Shown here: positions 1 to 7,919 of the stretch, piece after piece
Numbering within the stretch: the first letter of the stretch is position 1
Layout: each line of letters starts with the position of its first letter
Program-made: the position numbers and the translations under genes
The notes under the pieces: generated by a model
What the model was told of the DNA's origin: nothing
The model's database searches: none
Seen by the model: only the letters and a program-made list of their open reading frames with translations
Source of the DNA: JAVBWO01 sp036677375
Lineage (GTDB): Bacteria; Bacillota; Dehalobacteriia; UBA4068; UBA4997
Length of the DNA stretch: 64,000 nt
Assembly: GCA_036677375.1 (NCBI GenBank)
Contig: JAVBWO010000013.1
Location: forward strand, 1-64,000
Direction of reading: 5' to 3'

Positions 1-660
1 GATAATGCAAACCTTGAACAAACCGTCACGGTAGTCGCCAATCAAACAGCAAGTGTTTCCTTTACCAACGTATATGACGCGCCTGATAATCCCTCTCCCA
101 CCGGTAGCCTCACCATTACCAAGGCCCTGACCGGTGACACGGCTCCCACAGGCAGCCAATTCACCTTCAAGGTCGAAGGTACCGGTTATTCCAAGGATGA
201 TATCACCATTACCGGCGCGGGCAGCGAGACCTTGTCCGGACTGACTCCCGGCATCTATACCGTTACCGAAACCAATTTGCCCAGCCGCTTTGCCATTGAC
301 GATAACGCAAACCTCGAACAAACCGCCACGGTAGTCGCCAATCAAACAGCAAGTGTTTCCTTTACCAACGTATATGACGCGCCTGATAATCCCTCTCCCA
401 CCGGTAGCCTCACCATTACCAAGACCCTGACCGGTGACACGGCTCCTGCCAACAGTACCTTCCGTTTTATCATCGCCGGTCCCAATTTATATTCCAACAC
501 CGTTGATATCACCGGTACGGGCAGTGAGACCTTGTCCGGACTGTCTCCCGGCATCTATACCGTTACCGAAATCAACCTGCCCAGCCGCTTCTCAGTTGTA
601 GGGCTCGCTACCCAAACCATCACGGTTGCCGGTAATGAGACTGCTGCGGTTTCCTTTACC
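1..660 (+). repeat. 300-bp in-frame tandem repeat in the surface protein gene
   Basis: Bases 1-120 and 301-420 are nearly identical (about five mismatches), and a third, more diverged copy starts near 597. The period is 300 bp, or 100 codons, so the array can change copy number without changing frame. The near-identity of the first two copies points to recent duplication or gene conversion. Confidence 0.85.
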
Positions 661-1152
661 AACAAATATACGGCGCCCGGCGGCGGCAACCCTGTCCGCT
701 ATCAGGTGACTGTTAACTATTACGAGCTGGGTACCGATAAGGTTCTGCATGCTCCCTACAGCGTCAAAATGAACTGGGGTACCGACTATGACCTGACCGA
801 CAGATCCCAAATTGATATTGATGGTTATACCTGGGACAGCGTGACCGGGGATGACATCACCGGCCAGATCAACGGCGATATTGTCATTAACGTCTATTAT
901 ACCGCCAATGGAGAAGTCGAAGTGACGGAACCGGAGATTCCCTTAGGCCCCGCGCCGACGGAACCTACTGCAACAGAACCCACACAGGAAGACGGCATCA
1001 TCATTTTGGATGACGATACGCCCTTAGGCGAACTGCCCAAGACCGGCACCAGCCCGGCGCCCGTTTCTCCCTTTGCCGCCAACAACGCCTGCCTGCTTCC
1101 CGATCCCATTGAGATCGCACTGAAAAAAGAAGATCCTGATGAGGAAGCCTAA
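1..1152 (+). CDS. C-terminal part of repeat-rich surface protein (SpaA/Cna-B-like repeats, MucBP-like domain)
   Basis: The frame is open from the first base, so the N-terminus lies outside the window; 383 residues are visible. The first ~225 residues are about two and a half copies of a 100-residue beta-rich repeat. Each has a Lys-containing strand (LTITK) and a closing YTVTE strand, as in SpaA/Cna-B-type surface domains, where such Lys and Glu residues can form isopeptide bonds. Residues ~234-302 look like a MucBP domain (YQVTVNYYELGTDK...). A Pro/Glu/Thr-rich linker then leads to an LPKTG motif at residues 345-349. The motif is not followed by the usual hydrophobic segment and basic tail; the protein ends in an acidic DPDEEA. 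Sortase anchoring is therefore doubtful. Role inferred: extracellular adhesin or stalk. The repeat family assignment is by eye. Confidence 0.7.
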   Translation, partial: DNANLEQTVTVVANQTASVSFTNVYDAPDNPSPTGSLTITKALTGDTAPTGSQFTFKVEGTGYSKDDITITGAGSETLSGLTPGIYTVTETNLPSRFAIDDNANLEQTATVVANQTASVSFTNVYDAPDNPSPTGSLTITKTLTGDTAPANSTFRFIIAGPNLYSNTVDITGTGSETLSGLSPGIYTVTEINLPSRFSVVGLATQTITVAGNETAAVSFTNKYTAPGGGNPVRYQVTVNYYELGTDKVLHAPYSVKMNWGTDYDLTDRSQIDIDGYTWDSVTGDDITGQINGDIVINVYYTANGEVEVTEPEIPLGPAPTEPTATEPTQEDGIIILDDDTPLGELPKTGTSPAPVSPFAANNACLLPDPIEIALKKEDPDEEA

Positions 1153-1207
1153 AAACAACGCAGCTTAAGAAATGCGCAGGTAGTATTTACAAAGACACAT
1201 GACGCCA

Positions 1208-1241
1208 AGAGGCCGCAAGCAAAAGCTTGCGGCCTCTTTTT
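1208..1241 (+). terminator. Rho-independent terminator after the surface protein gene
   Basis: A 13-bp GC-rich stem (AGAGGCCGCAAGC / GCTTGCGGCCTCT) with an AAAA loop is followed by a T run. It lies 55 bp after the stop codon and faces the convergent transglutaminase gene. Confidence 0.9.
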
Positions 1242-1301
1242 ATTTGAGGGGAGCGGAAGGACGGTTTCTTCTGCGCCGGTCAATCCAATTAATAAGTAAA
1301 T

Positions 1302-2102
1302 TTAGTATTCGTACTTCTTCTCATAGGTCTTGGCATCCTTGGTCATGCTATAAGTCTTGTCCAAGGCCTTCATCTGAGAATCATAAGTGGTATCAATGAC
1401 AACCCATTGCTGATTGAGGTAAACTTCATTCCAGGCGTGATATCCCACGGCATTATCGGTATAACCCTTGACCAGCTTGGCCGGTACGCCCACGCTTCTC
1501 AGCATGGCCGCCGTCAGAGAAGCATAATCATAGCAGATGCCTTTCTTGGCAGCAAAAATCGTCTCTACGTCCGGTAAATAATCCGAAGTCAGCTTATCTA
1601 TCTTAGCGTGATCATAACTGAAATTGTCGACGATATATTCATAAATCACTTTTACCTTCGCGCTGTCATTTTGCATTCCCTGCGTCAGATCCTGAGCTTT
1701 TTGAATAGCTTTCATAGAGGCATTCCACTCAATGCCCTGAACCGATTGCAAAAAGGCTTTTGTGCTGTCGGTCAGGTTCACCTGCACGGTTTGGGATAAG
1801 ACAGATTTGTAACGGTTGTCCGTAATATTTTCCAAAACGGACACTTGATATATACCGCTGCCCAGCTGAAGCGGGTAATTTTCCTGTTCTTCGGCAGCGC
1901 TTAAGTTATAATAGTATTTGGCGTCGCCTTTTGCGATCATGACCTTAATTTTGTGGTCGCTGTCATGTGAGTATTGCACGCCGACAATACCGCTTGCAAC
2001 ATCGGAAACCACGATCTGTGGCGTCACGCTCGCAGCAAAGGAAAAAGGTGCGCTGAGCAGTAAGAAGGCAAATCCTAAAATGACTGCGATTAATTTTTTC
2101 AT
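1302..2102 (-). CDS. secreted transglutaminase-like (papain-fold) protein
   Basis: 266 aa from an ATG that begins MKKLIAVILGFAFLLLSAPF, a clear signal peptide with a likely cut after FAA. A longer reading frame runs upstream to 2174, but that stretch is the proximal riboswitch, so the shorter start is right; GAAAGAAGAG precedes it. The C-terminal half holds the transglutaminase-like triad: Cys in KGICYDYASL, His in YHAWNEVYL and Asp in VVIDTTYDS. The N-terminal ~120 residues are an unassigned beta-rich domain. Bacterial members of this superfamily are mostly proteases or peptidoglycan- and surface-linked enzymes; the substrate here is unknown. Control by c-di-GMP (two aptamers upstream) suggests a role in the switch between motile and surface-attached life. 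Confidence 0.85.
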   Translation of the reverse strand: MKKLIAVILGFAFLLLSAPFSFAASVTPQIVVSDVASGIVGVQYSHDSDHKIKVMIAKGDAKYYYNLSAAEEQENYPLQLGSGIYQVSVLENITDNRYKSVLSQTVQVNLTDSTKAFLQSVQGIEWNASMKAIQKAQDLTQGMQNDSAKVKVIYEYIVDNFSYDHAKIDKLTSDYLPDVETIFAAKKGICYDYASLTAAMLRSVGVPAKLVKGYTDNAVGYHAWNEVYLNQQWVVIDTTYDSQMKALDKTYSMTKDAKTYEKKYEY

Positions 2103-2118
2103 TATTTCACTCTTCTTT

Positions 2119-2197
2119 CGGTAACCAGGCTGCCACTCATTTTTCATGAAAGGCCCTATGGCTTTGCGTCCCACCCTTTCGGATGGTTTGCTATTAT
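2119..2197 (-). ncRNA. c-di-GMP-I (GEMM) riboswitch, proximal copy
   Basis: On the minus strand the sequence carries the GEMM-I landmarks in order: GCAAACC, a short hairpin with GAAA, GGGACGCAAAGCC, then a second hairpin closing through GGCAGCCTGGTTACC. It ends directly against the ribosome-binding site of the transglutaminase gene, with no terminator between aptamer and ATG. Control at translation initiation is therefore the likely mode (inference). Confidence 0.88.
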
Positions 2198-2244
2198 CGT
2201 GAAAAGCATGAAATCGGGTTAAACCTTACGATTTACGGGTACCC

Positions 2245-2284
2245 AACAAAAAACCCCTGTTTCGGCGTTGCCAAAACAGGGGAA
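2245..2284 (-). terminator. intrinsic terminator of the distal c-di-GMP riboswitch
   Basis: Minus strand: CCCCTGTTTTGGC / GCCGAAACAGGGG hairpin followed by TTTTTTG. It lies just after the distal aptamer and ~140 bases before the start codon, so it is placed to act as the expression platform for that aptamer. Confidence 0.85.
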
Positions 2285-2297
2285 ATACATCCCTTAT

Positions 2298-2382
2298 AAC
2301 TGGCAACCCGACGATCATGGCCTTTTAAGGCTTTAGACTCGTAGCTTTGCGTCCCCGGCTTTCACCGGGTTTGCCTTTTTCA
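2298..2382 (-). ncRNA. c-di-GMP-I (GEMM) riboswitch, distal copy
   Basis: Minus strand: GGCAAACCCGGTGAAAGCCGGGGACGC...AAAGCTAC...GTCGGGTTGCCAG, the canonical GEMM-I core with the GNRA-type loop of the P1b hairpin and its receptor. It is followed by an intrinsic terminator, so this copy probably acts on transcription. It is one of a tandem pair ahead of a single gene. Confidence 0.92.
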
Positions 2383-2395
2383 TTTTTACAACATT

Positions 2396-2424
2396 ATTGT
2401 ATAATATTTCCATGAAATATGCAA
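2396..2424 (-). promoter_or_regulatory. sigma-A type promoter for the riboswitch transcript
   Basis: Minus strand: TTGCAT (-35), 17-bp spacer, TACAAT (-10), placed a few bases upstream of the distal aptamer. No sigma-D or sigma-E type signature was seen. Confidence 0.55.
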
Positions 2425-2999
2425 GCATTATTTGTCAAATAGCCCTTCAGCAATAACAGCATATGGAGGATCTCAAAAAAATTTGGAGTAGTGTCAATTT
2501 ACCAGGTCCTAAACTAAATTTTGGAGCACGGCGCAAGGGAATCGACCCGCGGCTGCCGCCGTCAAGGAGGGATCAATCCTATCAGCATGTCGAATTTTGC
2601 ATGACGCCGTCAGCTTTTGGTATCTTTCTACTGCGGCCCCTATGCCTGTCTTAGCTTTCAGCCAAATAACTGCTTCCAATCCGCCGGTAACCCTGGCACT
2701 TCTGCCGTTATCGAATCATCATTGAATCAAAGATAGAAAGCGGGTCAAAGAATATTACTGTTTTCGAGTCATGCCTGCCTGCCGTCAGGCGTCTTATGTT
2801 GTAAACTACAGAAACTATCAGTAAGGCCGAACCCCAAGAAACCAAGGTAACGATTTCCGGCAAAGCCAAGAATGTTGAAAGGATTGTCCTTCGTTTTCCC
2901 TCCTTAATTTATTGTATTCCCCTCAACAAGAAAGTTGACAAGCCTGTCATGCCGACCCCGTATTTTTCCGGTTTTCTCTCGTTGCCTCCCTTCCTATGC
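2425..2999. other. intergenic stretch with no gene recognised
   Basis: Short open frames occur but none has both a Shine-Dalgarno site and a protein-like composition. A short frame near 2842-2900 reads TKVTISGKAKNVERIVLRF, which resembles the end of a beta-rich protein and may be a decayed gene. No RNA or repeat was identified. Confidence 0.5.
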
Positions 3000-3389
3000 T
3001 TATTTGCCGAAGGGCAGCTTTGCTTCAGGGAAGAGTTCCGAAGCGGGCCAAATCTTCACACCTTTTTGTTCATCATATAAAATGATCGCCATATCCGGTG
3101 AGAATTCCGCTATCACCTGCCGGCAAATGCCGCAAGGAAAAGTATATTCCCCGCTGCTGCTGGTAACAGCCATTGCCTTGAATTTGGTTTCACCTTCGGA
3201 AACCGCCTTAAAGATCGCTGTCCGCTCGGCACAGTTGGTGGCGCCAAAGGAGGCGTTTTCGATATTGCACCCGGTAAACACCTTGCCGGATTCCGAAAGC
3301 ACCGCCGCACCCACATAAAATTGGGAGAAAGGCGCATAAGCATATCTTTGCGCCTCCTGCGCCTTTTTGATCAGCATTTCATAGTTCAT
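3000..3389 (-). CDS. cdd: cytidine deaminase
   Basis: 129 aa, the usual length for homotetrameric bacterial cytidine deaminase, which converts (deoxy)cytidine to (deoxy)uridine in pyrimidine salvage. The zinc site is complete: CAERTAI supplies Cys and the catalytic Glu, and PCGICRQ supplies two Cys. The substrate-binding N-terminus (AYAPFSQFYVGAA) and GCNIENAS are also present. AAGGGGGC lies upstream of the ATG. It stands alone in its orientation. Confidence 0.95.
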   Translation of the reverse strand: MNYEMLIKKAQEAQRYAYAPFSQFYVGAAVLSESGKVFTGCNIENASFGATNCAERTAIFKAVSEGETKFKAMAVTSSSGEYTFPCGICRQVIAEFSPDMAIILYDEQKGVKIWPASELFPEAKLPFGK

Positions 3390-3422
3390 TCATTTTGCCC
3401 CCTTGATTTTTGTCTTTTTTCT

Positions 3423-3451
3423 ATTATCAGGTAATACAACAGTTTTTGCAA
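3423..3451 (-). promoter_or_regulatory. promoter for cdd
   Basis: Minus strand: TTGCAA, 17-bp spacer, GATAAT, about 35 bases ahead of the cdd start. The rest of the 3390-3721 gap holds only an AT-rich stretch with a TATAAT at 3597-3602 that could serve the plus-strand DUF503 gene. Confidence 0.5.
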
Positions 3452-3721
3452 TTCTTTCTTCGTTTATTCCTTTTAATCTATGGCTATCATCTGGACGTAC
3501 AATTCAATGCAATTGATGTGTAAAAATAAGGACTGAAAGCTAAAAAAGTTTCCTTTAAAAATATAAGGTAGACTTTTTAAATCGGCAAAAATGTTTTATA
3601 ATAAGGCTTGAAGAATAACGCCCGGATCACGCAGGATGAAGGGACGAAGGAGCAAAAGAACGAAGGGGCAATGTATTGTTAACCAACATCTCCTTTTGTA
3701 AAATGCAAAACAAGGAGGGGA

Positions 3722-4012
3722 ATGAATTTGATCGTAGGAACCGGAATCTATACCTTTCGCATTGCCATGGCACATTCCCTGAAAGACAAGAGACACCTGG
3801 TGAAAAGCCTTTTAGACAAGGTACGTCAGCGATATCACGCGGCGGCGGCGGAGGTGGATTGTCAGGACGTCTGGCAGCAGGCAGTAATCGGCGTCGCCGT
3901 GGTCACGAACGACAGCCGTCATGCCCAGGAAATGCTGGATCATATCACCCATTTTTTTGAGGAATTCAACAGCGAGATGGAACTGATCCGTATCGATACT
4001 GAGATTCTTTAA
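3722..4012 (+). CDS. DUF503 family protein (YlxP-like)
   Basis: 96 aa, full length for DUF503: N-terminal MNLIVGTGIYTFRIAMAHSL, the conserved SLKDKRHLVKSLLDKVRQRY and VVTNDSRHAQEMLDHI. YlxP proteins are small cytoplasmic factors often encoded near infB/rbfA and suspected of a role in ribosome assembly; here the gene instead precedes trmL. A strong AAGGAGGGG lies 4 bases before the ATG. The function remains unproven in the family. Confidence 0.85.
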   Translation: MNLIVGTGIYTFRIAMAHSLKDKRHLVKSLLDKVRQRYHAAAAEVDCQDVWQQAVIGVAVVTNDSRHAQEMLDHITHFFEEFNSEMELIRIDTEIL

Positions 4013-4066
4013 AGGCTTGAGATGCTTACCATTTGCTTTATATTGCTTTACATTGAAGGAGGAACT

Positions 4067-4525
4067 ATGCACATCGTTTTATTGGAGCCGGAGATCCCGG
4101 CCAATACCGGAAATATTTCCCGCACCTGCGCCGTGACGGGTTGTTCCCTACATCTCATCGGGCCCTTGGGCTTTTCCATCGATGACAAGCATCTGAAACG
4201 GGCCGGCCTGGATTATTGGGACAAGCTGGAGCTTTATACTTACGAAAGCTGGAGTGAGTTCTCCCAACGCTGGCCGGGACAAACTATGTATTTCGCTTCG
4301 ACCCATGGGGAGCGAAGCTATCATGAACCGTCTTACCGTCCCGACGATTTTCTGGTTTTCGGCAAGGAAACCGCCGGACTGCCCAAAGACCTTCTAGCGG
4401 CCAACCGGGAGAAGGTCATCCGCATCCCCATGGGGCGGGAAATCCGTTCCCTCAACCTGTCCAATTCCGTGGCGATCATATTATACGAGGCCTTGCGGCA
4501 GCAAAACTTCCCCAATCTGATTTAG
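4067..4525 (+). CDS. trmL: tRNA (cytidine/uridine(34)-2'-O)-methyltransferase TrmL
   Basis: 152 aa starting MHIVLLEPEIPANTGNISRT, the typical TrmL start; GAAGGAGG lies 6 bases before this ATG. An upstream in-frame ATG at 4022 lacks such a site. This is a minimal SPOUT (trefoil-knot) enzyme: the motifs PEIPANTGNISRTCA, FGKETAGLP and IRSLNLSNSVAI match SPOUT motifs 1-3. The family methylates the wobble-base ribose of tRNA-Leu isoacceptors using SAM. It is likely cotranscribed with the DUF503 gene (54-bp gap). Confidence 0.92.
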   Translation: MHIVLLEPEIPANTGNISRTCAVTGCSLHLIGPLGFSIDDKHLKRAGLDYWDKLELYTYESWSEFSQRWPGQTMYFASTHGERSYHEPSYRPDDFLVFGKETAGLPKDLLAANREKVIRIPMGREIRSLNLSNSVAIILYEALRQQNFPNLI

Positions 4526-4559
4526 GCTACTTATTTTCCGGATAAAACGGGAAAAAATG

Positions 4560-4589
4560 TTGACACACCCTCTTTATATAGGGTACAAT
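4560..4589 (+). promoter_or_regulatory. promoter for tRNA-Pro
   Basis: TTGACA, 18-bp spacer, TACAAT, placed 11 bases upstream of the tRNA 5' end. Confidence 0.75.
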
Positions 4590-4600
4590 ATCAATTGTGC

Positions 4601-4677
4601 CGGGGTGTGGCTCAGCTTGGTAGAGCGCTGCGTTCGGGACGCAGAGGCCGAAGGTTCAAATCCTTTCACCCCGACCA
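4601..4677 (+). tRNA. tRNA-Pro (anticodon CGG)
   Basis: 77 nt including an encoded CCA. Acceptor CGGGGTG pairs with CACCCCG; the D-arm is GGCTCAGCTTGGTAGAGC; the anticodon stem CTGCG/CGCAG encloses TTCGGGA, giving anticodon CGG; the T-loop is TTCAAAT. The 3' end appears again at 33362-33376 and seems to mark the integration site of the conjugative element. Confidence 0.96.
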
Positions 4678-4678
4678 T

Positions 4679-4731
4679 GCGGAGTGTCCTTATAGGATCT
4701 GAGTATCCTATCAAGGACACTCTGCTTTTTT
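4679..4731 (+). terminator. terminator after tRNA-Pro
   Basis: Long hairpin GCGGAGTGTCCTTATAGGAT / ATCCTAtCAAGGACACTCtGC followed by TTTTTTAT, starting 1 base after the CCA. If the element entered at the tRNA 3' end, this terminator may have come with the element, the native one being at 33378. Confidence 0.9.
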
Positions 4732-4747
4732 ATGCTCAAAATATGTA

Positions 4748-6460
4748 TCATGCGATTCGTGCCGGGGTGTAGCTGACCGCTACGCCCTTTCTTGTTTCCA
4801 TGAGGACATCCACCTCGGGAATATCCTTCCGATCCGGCACCTCGAACACCCCGATGCAGTTGTAGTGAATGACCACCTGCTGGGTGGTGATCCCGTCCTC
4901 CTGCTTTTCAGCGTGGTACACGTCAATGTGATCGATAAGCTCCGTCACCATGCGTTGGGTAAGCGTCTGCGCTCCCGTATATCGCCGGACGGTATCGAGG
5001 AACAGGTCTGTTGTAAGCTGTTGGCCGCCGGACTTTTTAAGTTCCGCTTTCAGAGCTTTTATTTTCACAGCGTTTTCGCCCTGCTCCTGCTCATACCGTT
5101 TGGACATTTTGGAAAACCGCATATCATCGATCTTGCCGGATACGTTATCCTCATAGAGCCGTTCAAAGAGCACATCCAATTCCTTGTCCCGCGCTAGTAG
5201 GCCGTTAAGCTCCCGCTGTTTTCGATCCCGGTCATTTTGAGCCACCTTTGCGGAATGGCCCATGATGGCCTTTACAAAGTCCTCCTCGTAATCATCGGCA
5301 AACTGCGTCAGACGTTGAAGCTCCTGCATGACTACCTGCTCCAGAAAGTCCAGTCGAATGTAATGCGTGGCCGAGCATTTGCGGAGCCCTGAATTGTGAT
5401 TGGCGCAACTGAAAAATTTGATATCGTGATTGCCCTGATTGAAATGAAAATTGAGGTTCGCACCGCATTCGGGGCATTTCAGCAGGCCGGAGAAAATGCT
5501 GCGCTCCTGCGTGACCGTCGTTCTTTTGTGGCGGATGCCGCTTTTCAGGCTCTGCACTTTTTCCCATGTCTCTCGGTCTATCACGGCCTCATGGACATTC
5601 AGGAAGATTGCCCGGTTTTCTTCCGAGTTTTCGATGCGCGCTTTCATTTTGTACGACTTGGAGTAGGTCTTGAAATTGATCACATCGCCGCAATACTCCT
5701 GTAATTCGAGGATTTTTCGAATGGTGGTATGGCCCCATTTCGTGGGCTCCAGCGTACTCTTTGAACCTCCGCGCCCGATGCCCTTGCTCTGCCAATAGTG
5801 GGTGGGGGCGAAAATGCCGTCCTGACCCAGTGCGGCAGCGGTTTCCGCAAGGCCATATCCATCAAGGGCCATTTGATATATCTGGCGCACTACGGCGGCG
5901 GCCTCCGGGTCGATGATCCAATGCCTGGGATCGTCTGGGTTTTTCATGTACCCATAGGGCGGCGGGGACAGCGGAATACCGGAATTGCCCTTGAGCTTGT
6001 TGACGATTCGGCGCTTCTTGGAAATATCCTTGGCGTACCACTCGTTCATAATGTTGCGGAATGGGGTAAACTCGTTATCGCCTTCCTCGCTGTCCACGCC
6101 GTCCGAGACGGCAATCAGCCGCACGTCACGCTGTGGAAAAAACTCCTCGGTGTAATAGCCGACTTTCAGATAATCACGGCCTAGCCGGGACAGGTCTTTA
6201 ACGATCACGGCGGAGATATAGCCCGCTTCAATGGCTTTGATCATCTGCTGAAAGCCAGGACGATCAAGTGTGGTGCCGGTGATCCCATCGTCCACGAAAA
6301 ACAAGGTTTCCGTATAACCTTTCTCTTTTGCCACCTTTTGGAGTATTCTTTTTTGATTGGTGATGCTGTTGGACTCGCAGTCCATATTATCGTCGCGGCT
6401 CAGACGGCAGTACAGAGCGGCGGTATCAGCTGTGCGTTTTCGATTGCTTGACTGTTTCAA
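4748..6460 (-). CDS. large serine recombinase (integrase/excisionase of the element)
   Basis: 570 aa. The start is taken as TTG, because AAGGAGG sits 5 bases before it; an upstream ATG frame would translate through that site. The N-terminal resolvase domain has the catalytic Ser in YCRLSRDDN (residue 21) and the conserved DGITGTTLDRPGF and KDLSRLGRDYL. Next come the recombinase domain (residues ~170-290), a zinc ribbon (CPECGANLNFH...CANH...CSATHYI, ~340-380) and a coiled coil (~400-470), all typical of large serine integrases such as TnpX. It excises and integrates the element through a Ser-DNA intermediate. The gene lies at the very left end, and its last codons overlap a tRNA-Pro-like sequence. 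Confidence 0.93.
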   Translation of the reverse strand: MKQSSNRKRTADTAALYCRLSRDDNMDCESNSITNQKRILQKVAKEKGYTETLFFVDDGITGTTLDRPGFQQMIKAIEAGYISAVIVKDLSRLGRDYLKVGYYTEEFFPQRDVRLIAVSDGVDSEEGDNEFTPFRNIMNEWYAKDISKKRRIVNKLKGNSGIPLSPPPYGYMKNPDDPRHWIIDPEAAAVVRQIYQMALDGYGLAETAAALGQDGIFAPTHYWQSKGIGRGGSKSTLEPTKWGHTTIRKILELQEYCGDVINFKTYSKSYKMKARIENSEENRAIFLNVHEAVIDRETWEKVQSLKSGIRHKRTTVTQERSIFSGLLKCPECGANLNFHFNQGNHDIKFFSCANHNSGLRKCSATHYIRLDFLEQVVMQELQRLTQFADDYEEDFVKAIMGHSAKVAQNDRDRKQRELNGLLARDKELDVLFERLYEDNVSGKIDDMRFSKMSKRYEQEQGENAVKIKALKAELKKSGGQQLTTDLFLDTVRRYTGAQTLTQRMVTELIDHIDVYHAEKQEDGITTQQVVIHYNCIGVFEVPDRKDIPEVDVLMETRKGVAVSYTPARIA

Positions 6461-6548
6461 AATAACCTCCTTCCGGCAGTCAGGCAAGCAGTATTTACAC
6501 TTATATTATACCTCTGCCGACCGCCCATGTTAAGGATGTCGATGGCAT

Positions 6549-6695
6549 TCAAGCCCGTTCTATATCTGCCCTCATGAGCTTCAGGAGGATGTCTCTGATC
6601 GTCTCGCCCGGCTTCTTGTCCGTATAAACCGGCGTGACAATAAAGGTGATTTTGCCTACCTGATAGGCGTACTGTTCTTTTCTGTTGTCCGGCAT
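6549..6695 (-). CDS. transposon-encoded protein TnpW
   Basis: 48 aa, starting MPDNRKEQYAYQVGKITFIV after GGAAGGAGG. It matches the short TnpW family (…VTPVYTDKKPGETIRDILLKLM) carried next to the recombinase in Tn4451/Tn1549-like elements. The function is unknown. It lies 88 bp upstream of the recombinase in the same direction. Confidence 0.75.
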   Translation of the reverse strand: MPDNRKEQYAYQVGKITFIVTPVYTDKKPGETIRDILLKLMRADIERA

Positions 6696-6755
6696 ATTGC
6701 CTCCTTCCGCAGTATGGCTTATGCAATATACGTCACCGCTCCCCATGTCCCAAGG

Positions 6756-6956
6756 CTAATAGGGACTATTTTGATAATGCTGCTCGGCCTCTTCCACGCC
6801 GCGCATGTCGAAAACATAATGGAGTTCGCCCACCACGCGCCGGATGTCCTCGGGAGAAAAGCCGCAGTTTTCCATGGCGTAGATGACAGAGCCCCGGCAA
6901 GCGCCGTTGTTCCATGGTTGGGATAACAAGGCCGCGAGTTCAGGATCATATTTCAT
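6756..6956 (-). CDS. small conserved ICE protein, function unknown
   Basis: 66 aa from the ATG of MKYDPELAALL, preceded by GGGAGGAAAACAAA; a longer frame to 7016 lacks a ribosome-binding site. Predicted all-helical and acidic (AMENCGFSPEDIRRVVGELH). It sits between the sigma factor and TnpW as in related elements. No domain recognised. Confidence 0.65.
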   Translation of the reverse strand: MKYDPELAALLSQPWNNGACRGSVIYAMENCGFSPEDIRRVVGELHYVFDMRGVEEAEQHYQNSPY

Positions 6957-7292
6957 TTTGTTTTCCTCCCGGCTATAAAAGATAGGAGCGCCGCGTTCAT
7001 TTTCTTGGCCTGTCATAAGACAACGATACTCGGCGCGGCGCTCCCGCGCAAAAGGATGCGGCGGCCCGGAGGGACAAGTGGCCAGCTTGTCCTACTGCGG
7101 ATCATGGCCGTGGGCTGGCCCGTCCCCACTCGCGGCGCTGGTGTTGATCGCTCGTTCCCCCTTTGGGGAAGTCCCGGCGCACCCGCCGCCCGGCTCCCCG
7201 CGTTTACTCGGGGCCGCTGCTATTCAGTTGCGGAGAGGATCAAACGAGCCCCTCATATACCAAGGACAGTTTGAGGATGAAAGCGGGTGGGC
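6957..7292. other. intergenic region with an 11-bp inverted repeat
   Basis: Contains GGAGCGCCGCG at 6985-6995 and its exact inverse at 7034-7044, enclosing 38 bases, just upstream of the small-protein gene. It could be an operator or an RNA hairpin. The rest (7050-7290) is GC-rich with no supported gene. Confidence 0.5.
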
Positions 7293-7715
7293 TCAAAGCA
7301 ACTTTTTTAAATATTTTTCCATGCTCCGCAATCCCCGTTCAATGGACTGGCGTACTGAGCTTTCATCCACACCCTCGGCCTCAGCTACTTCACGATAGCT
7401 TTTGCCAAGAATAATGCAAGCGTCAATCCGCTTCCCTTGCGCCTCGGACAGAGCATTGAGGGCGTGGCACAGGTGGCAGAATATTTCCTTGCGCTCCAAA
7501 AGCTCCTGCGGCGTTGGCTCTGAAAGGCAAGCCGAATATTCGATCCCATCATCACAATCAAGGGAATACTGCGCCTTATTGCGTGTGACGCGCCGCCGGT
7601 GGGCCGCCTCATAGAGCTTGTCCGAGCACAGAGCTTCGGCCACTTCGTCGGCAACTTGGATAAACTGATCTTCTATGTACCACGGGTAAAAATCCCGCAA
7701 ATTGACCGTTACCAT
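7293..7715 (-). CDS. RNA polymerase sigma-70 family factor of the element
   Basis: 140 aa from the ATG of MVTVNLRDFYPWYIEDQFI, preceded by GGAGGAAT; the longer frame to 7889 crosses a terminator. The C-terminal third is a sigma region-4 helix-turn-helix (LSEAQGKRIDACIILGKSYREVAEAEGVDESSVRQSIERG). Region 2 is weak, as in other short mobile-element sigma-like factors. Likely regulates excision or transfer genes. Confidence 0.8.
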   Translation of the reverse strand: MVTVNLRDFYPWYIEDQFIQVADEVAEALCSDKLYEAAHRRRVTRNKAQYSLDCDDGIEYSACLSEPTPQELLERKEIFCHLCHALNALSEAQGKRIDACIILGKSYREVAEAEGVDESSVRQSIERGLRSMEKYLKKLL

Positions 7716-7851
7716 ATGTATTCCTCCGTTCAGATTTTGGTGAATTGGGCCAGCAATCTGAGCGGAAGAGTGGCGGGGATCGGCAGCGCGGGCGCTGCCA
7801 CCACAAGAAGACCATTTCTGGCCAACTTGGTTCGAAGTGGATAGACTGACA

Positions 7852-7889
7852 TACAAAAATGCCCGTACAGCGTAAAGCCATACGGGCAT
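7852..7889 (-). terminator. terminator downstream of the small ORF / MATE cargo
   Basis: Minus strand: ATGCCCGTA...TACGGGCAT followed by TTTTTG. It separates the MATE cargo block from the sigma factor gene. Confidence 0.75.
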
Positions 7890-7919
7890 ATAACGTTTTG
7901 TTTCGTGATGAGTAACTTT

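Noticed and set aside
2463..2654. 63-codon plus-strand frame in the gap after the riboswitches
   Set aside because: It has an ATG but no ribosome-binding site at a proper distance, odd composition and no similarity to any family known to me.
4759..4774. A second complete tRNA-Pro gene
   Set aside because: Only the first 12 bases of a tRNA resemble it; D-arm, anticodon and T-arm are absent, so no tRNA is annotated, only the sequence match reported.
6745..6775. GTCCC...GGGAC near the TnpW start as another copy of the dispersed palindrome
   Set aside because: The arms are in the reverse order and spacing and flanks differ, so it was not counted.
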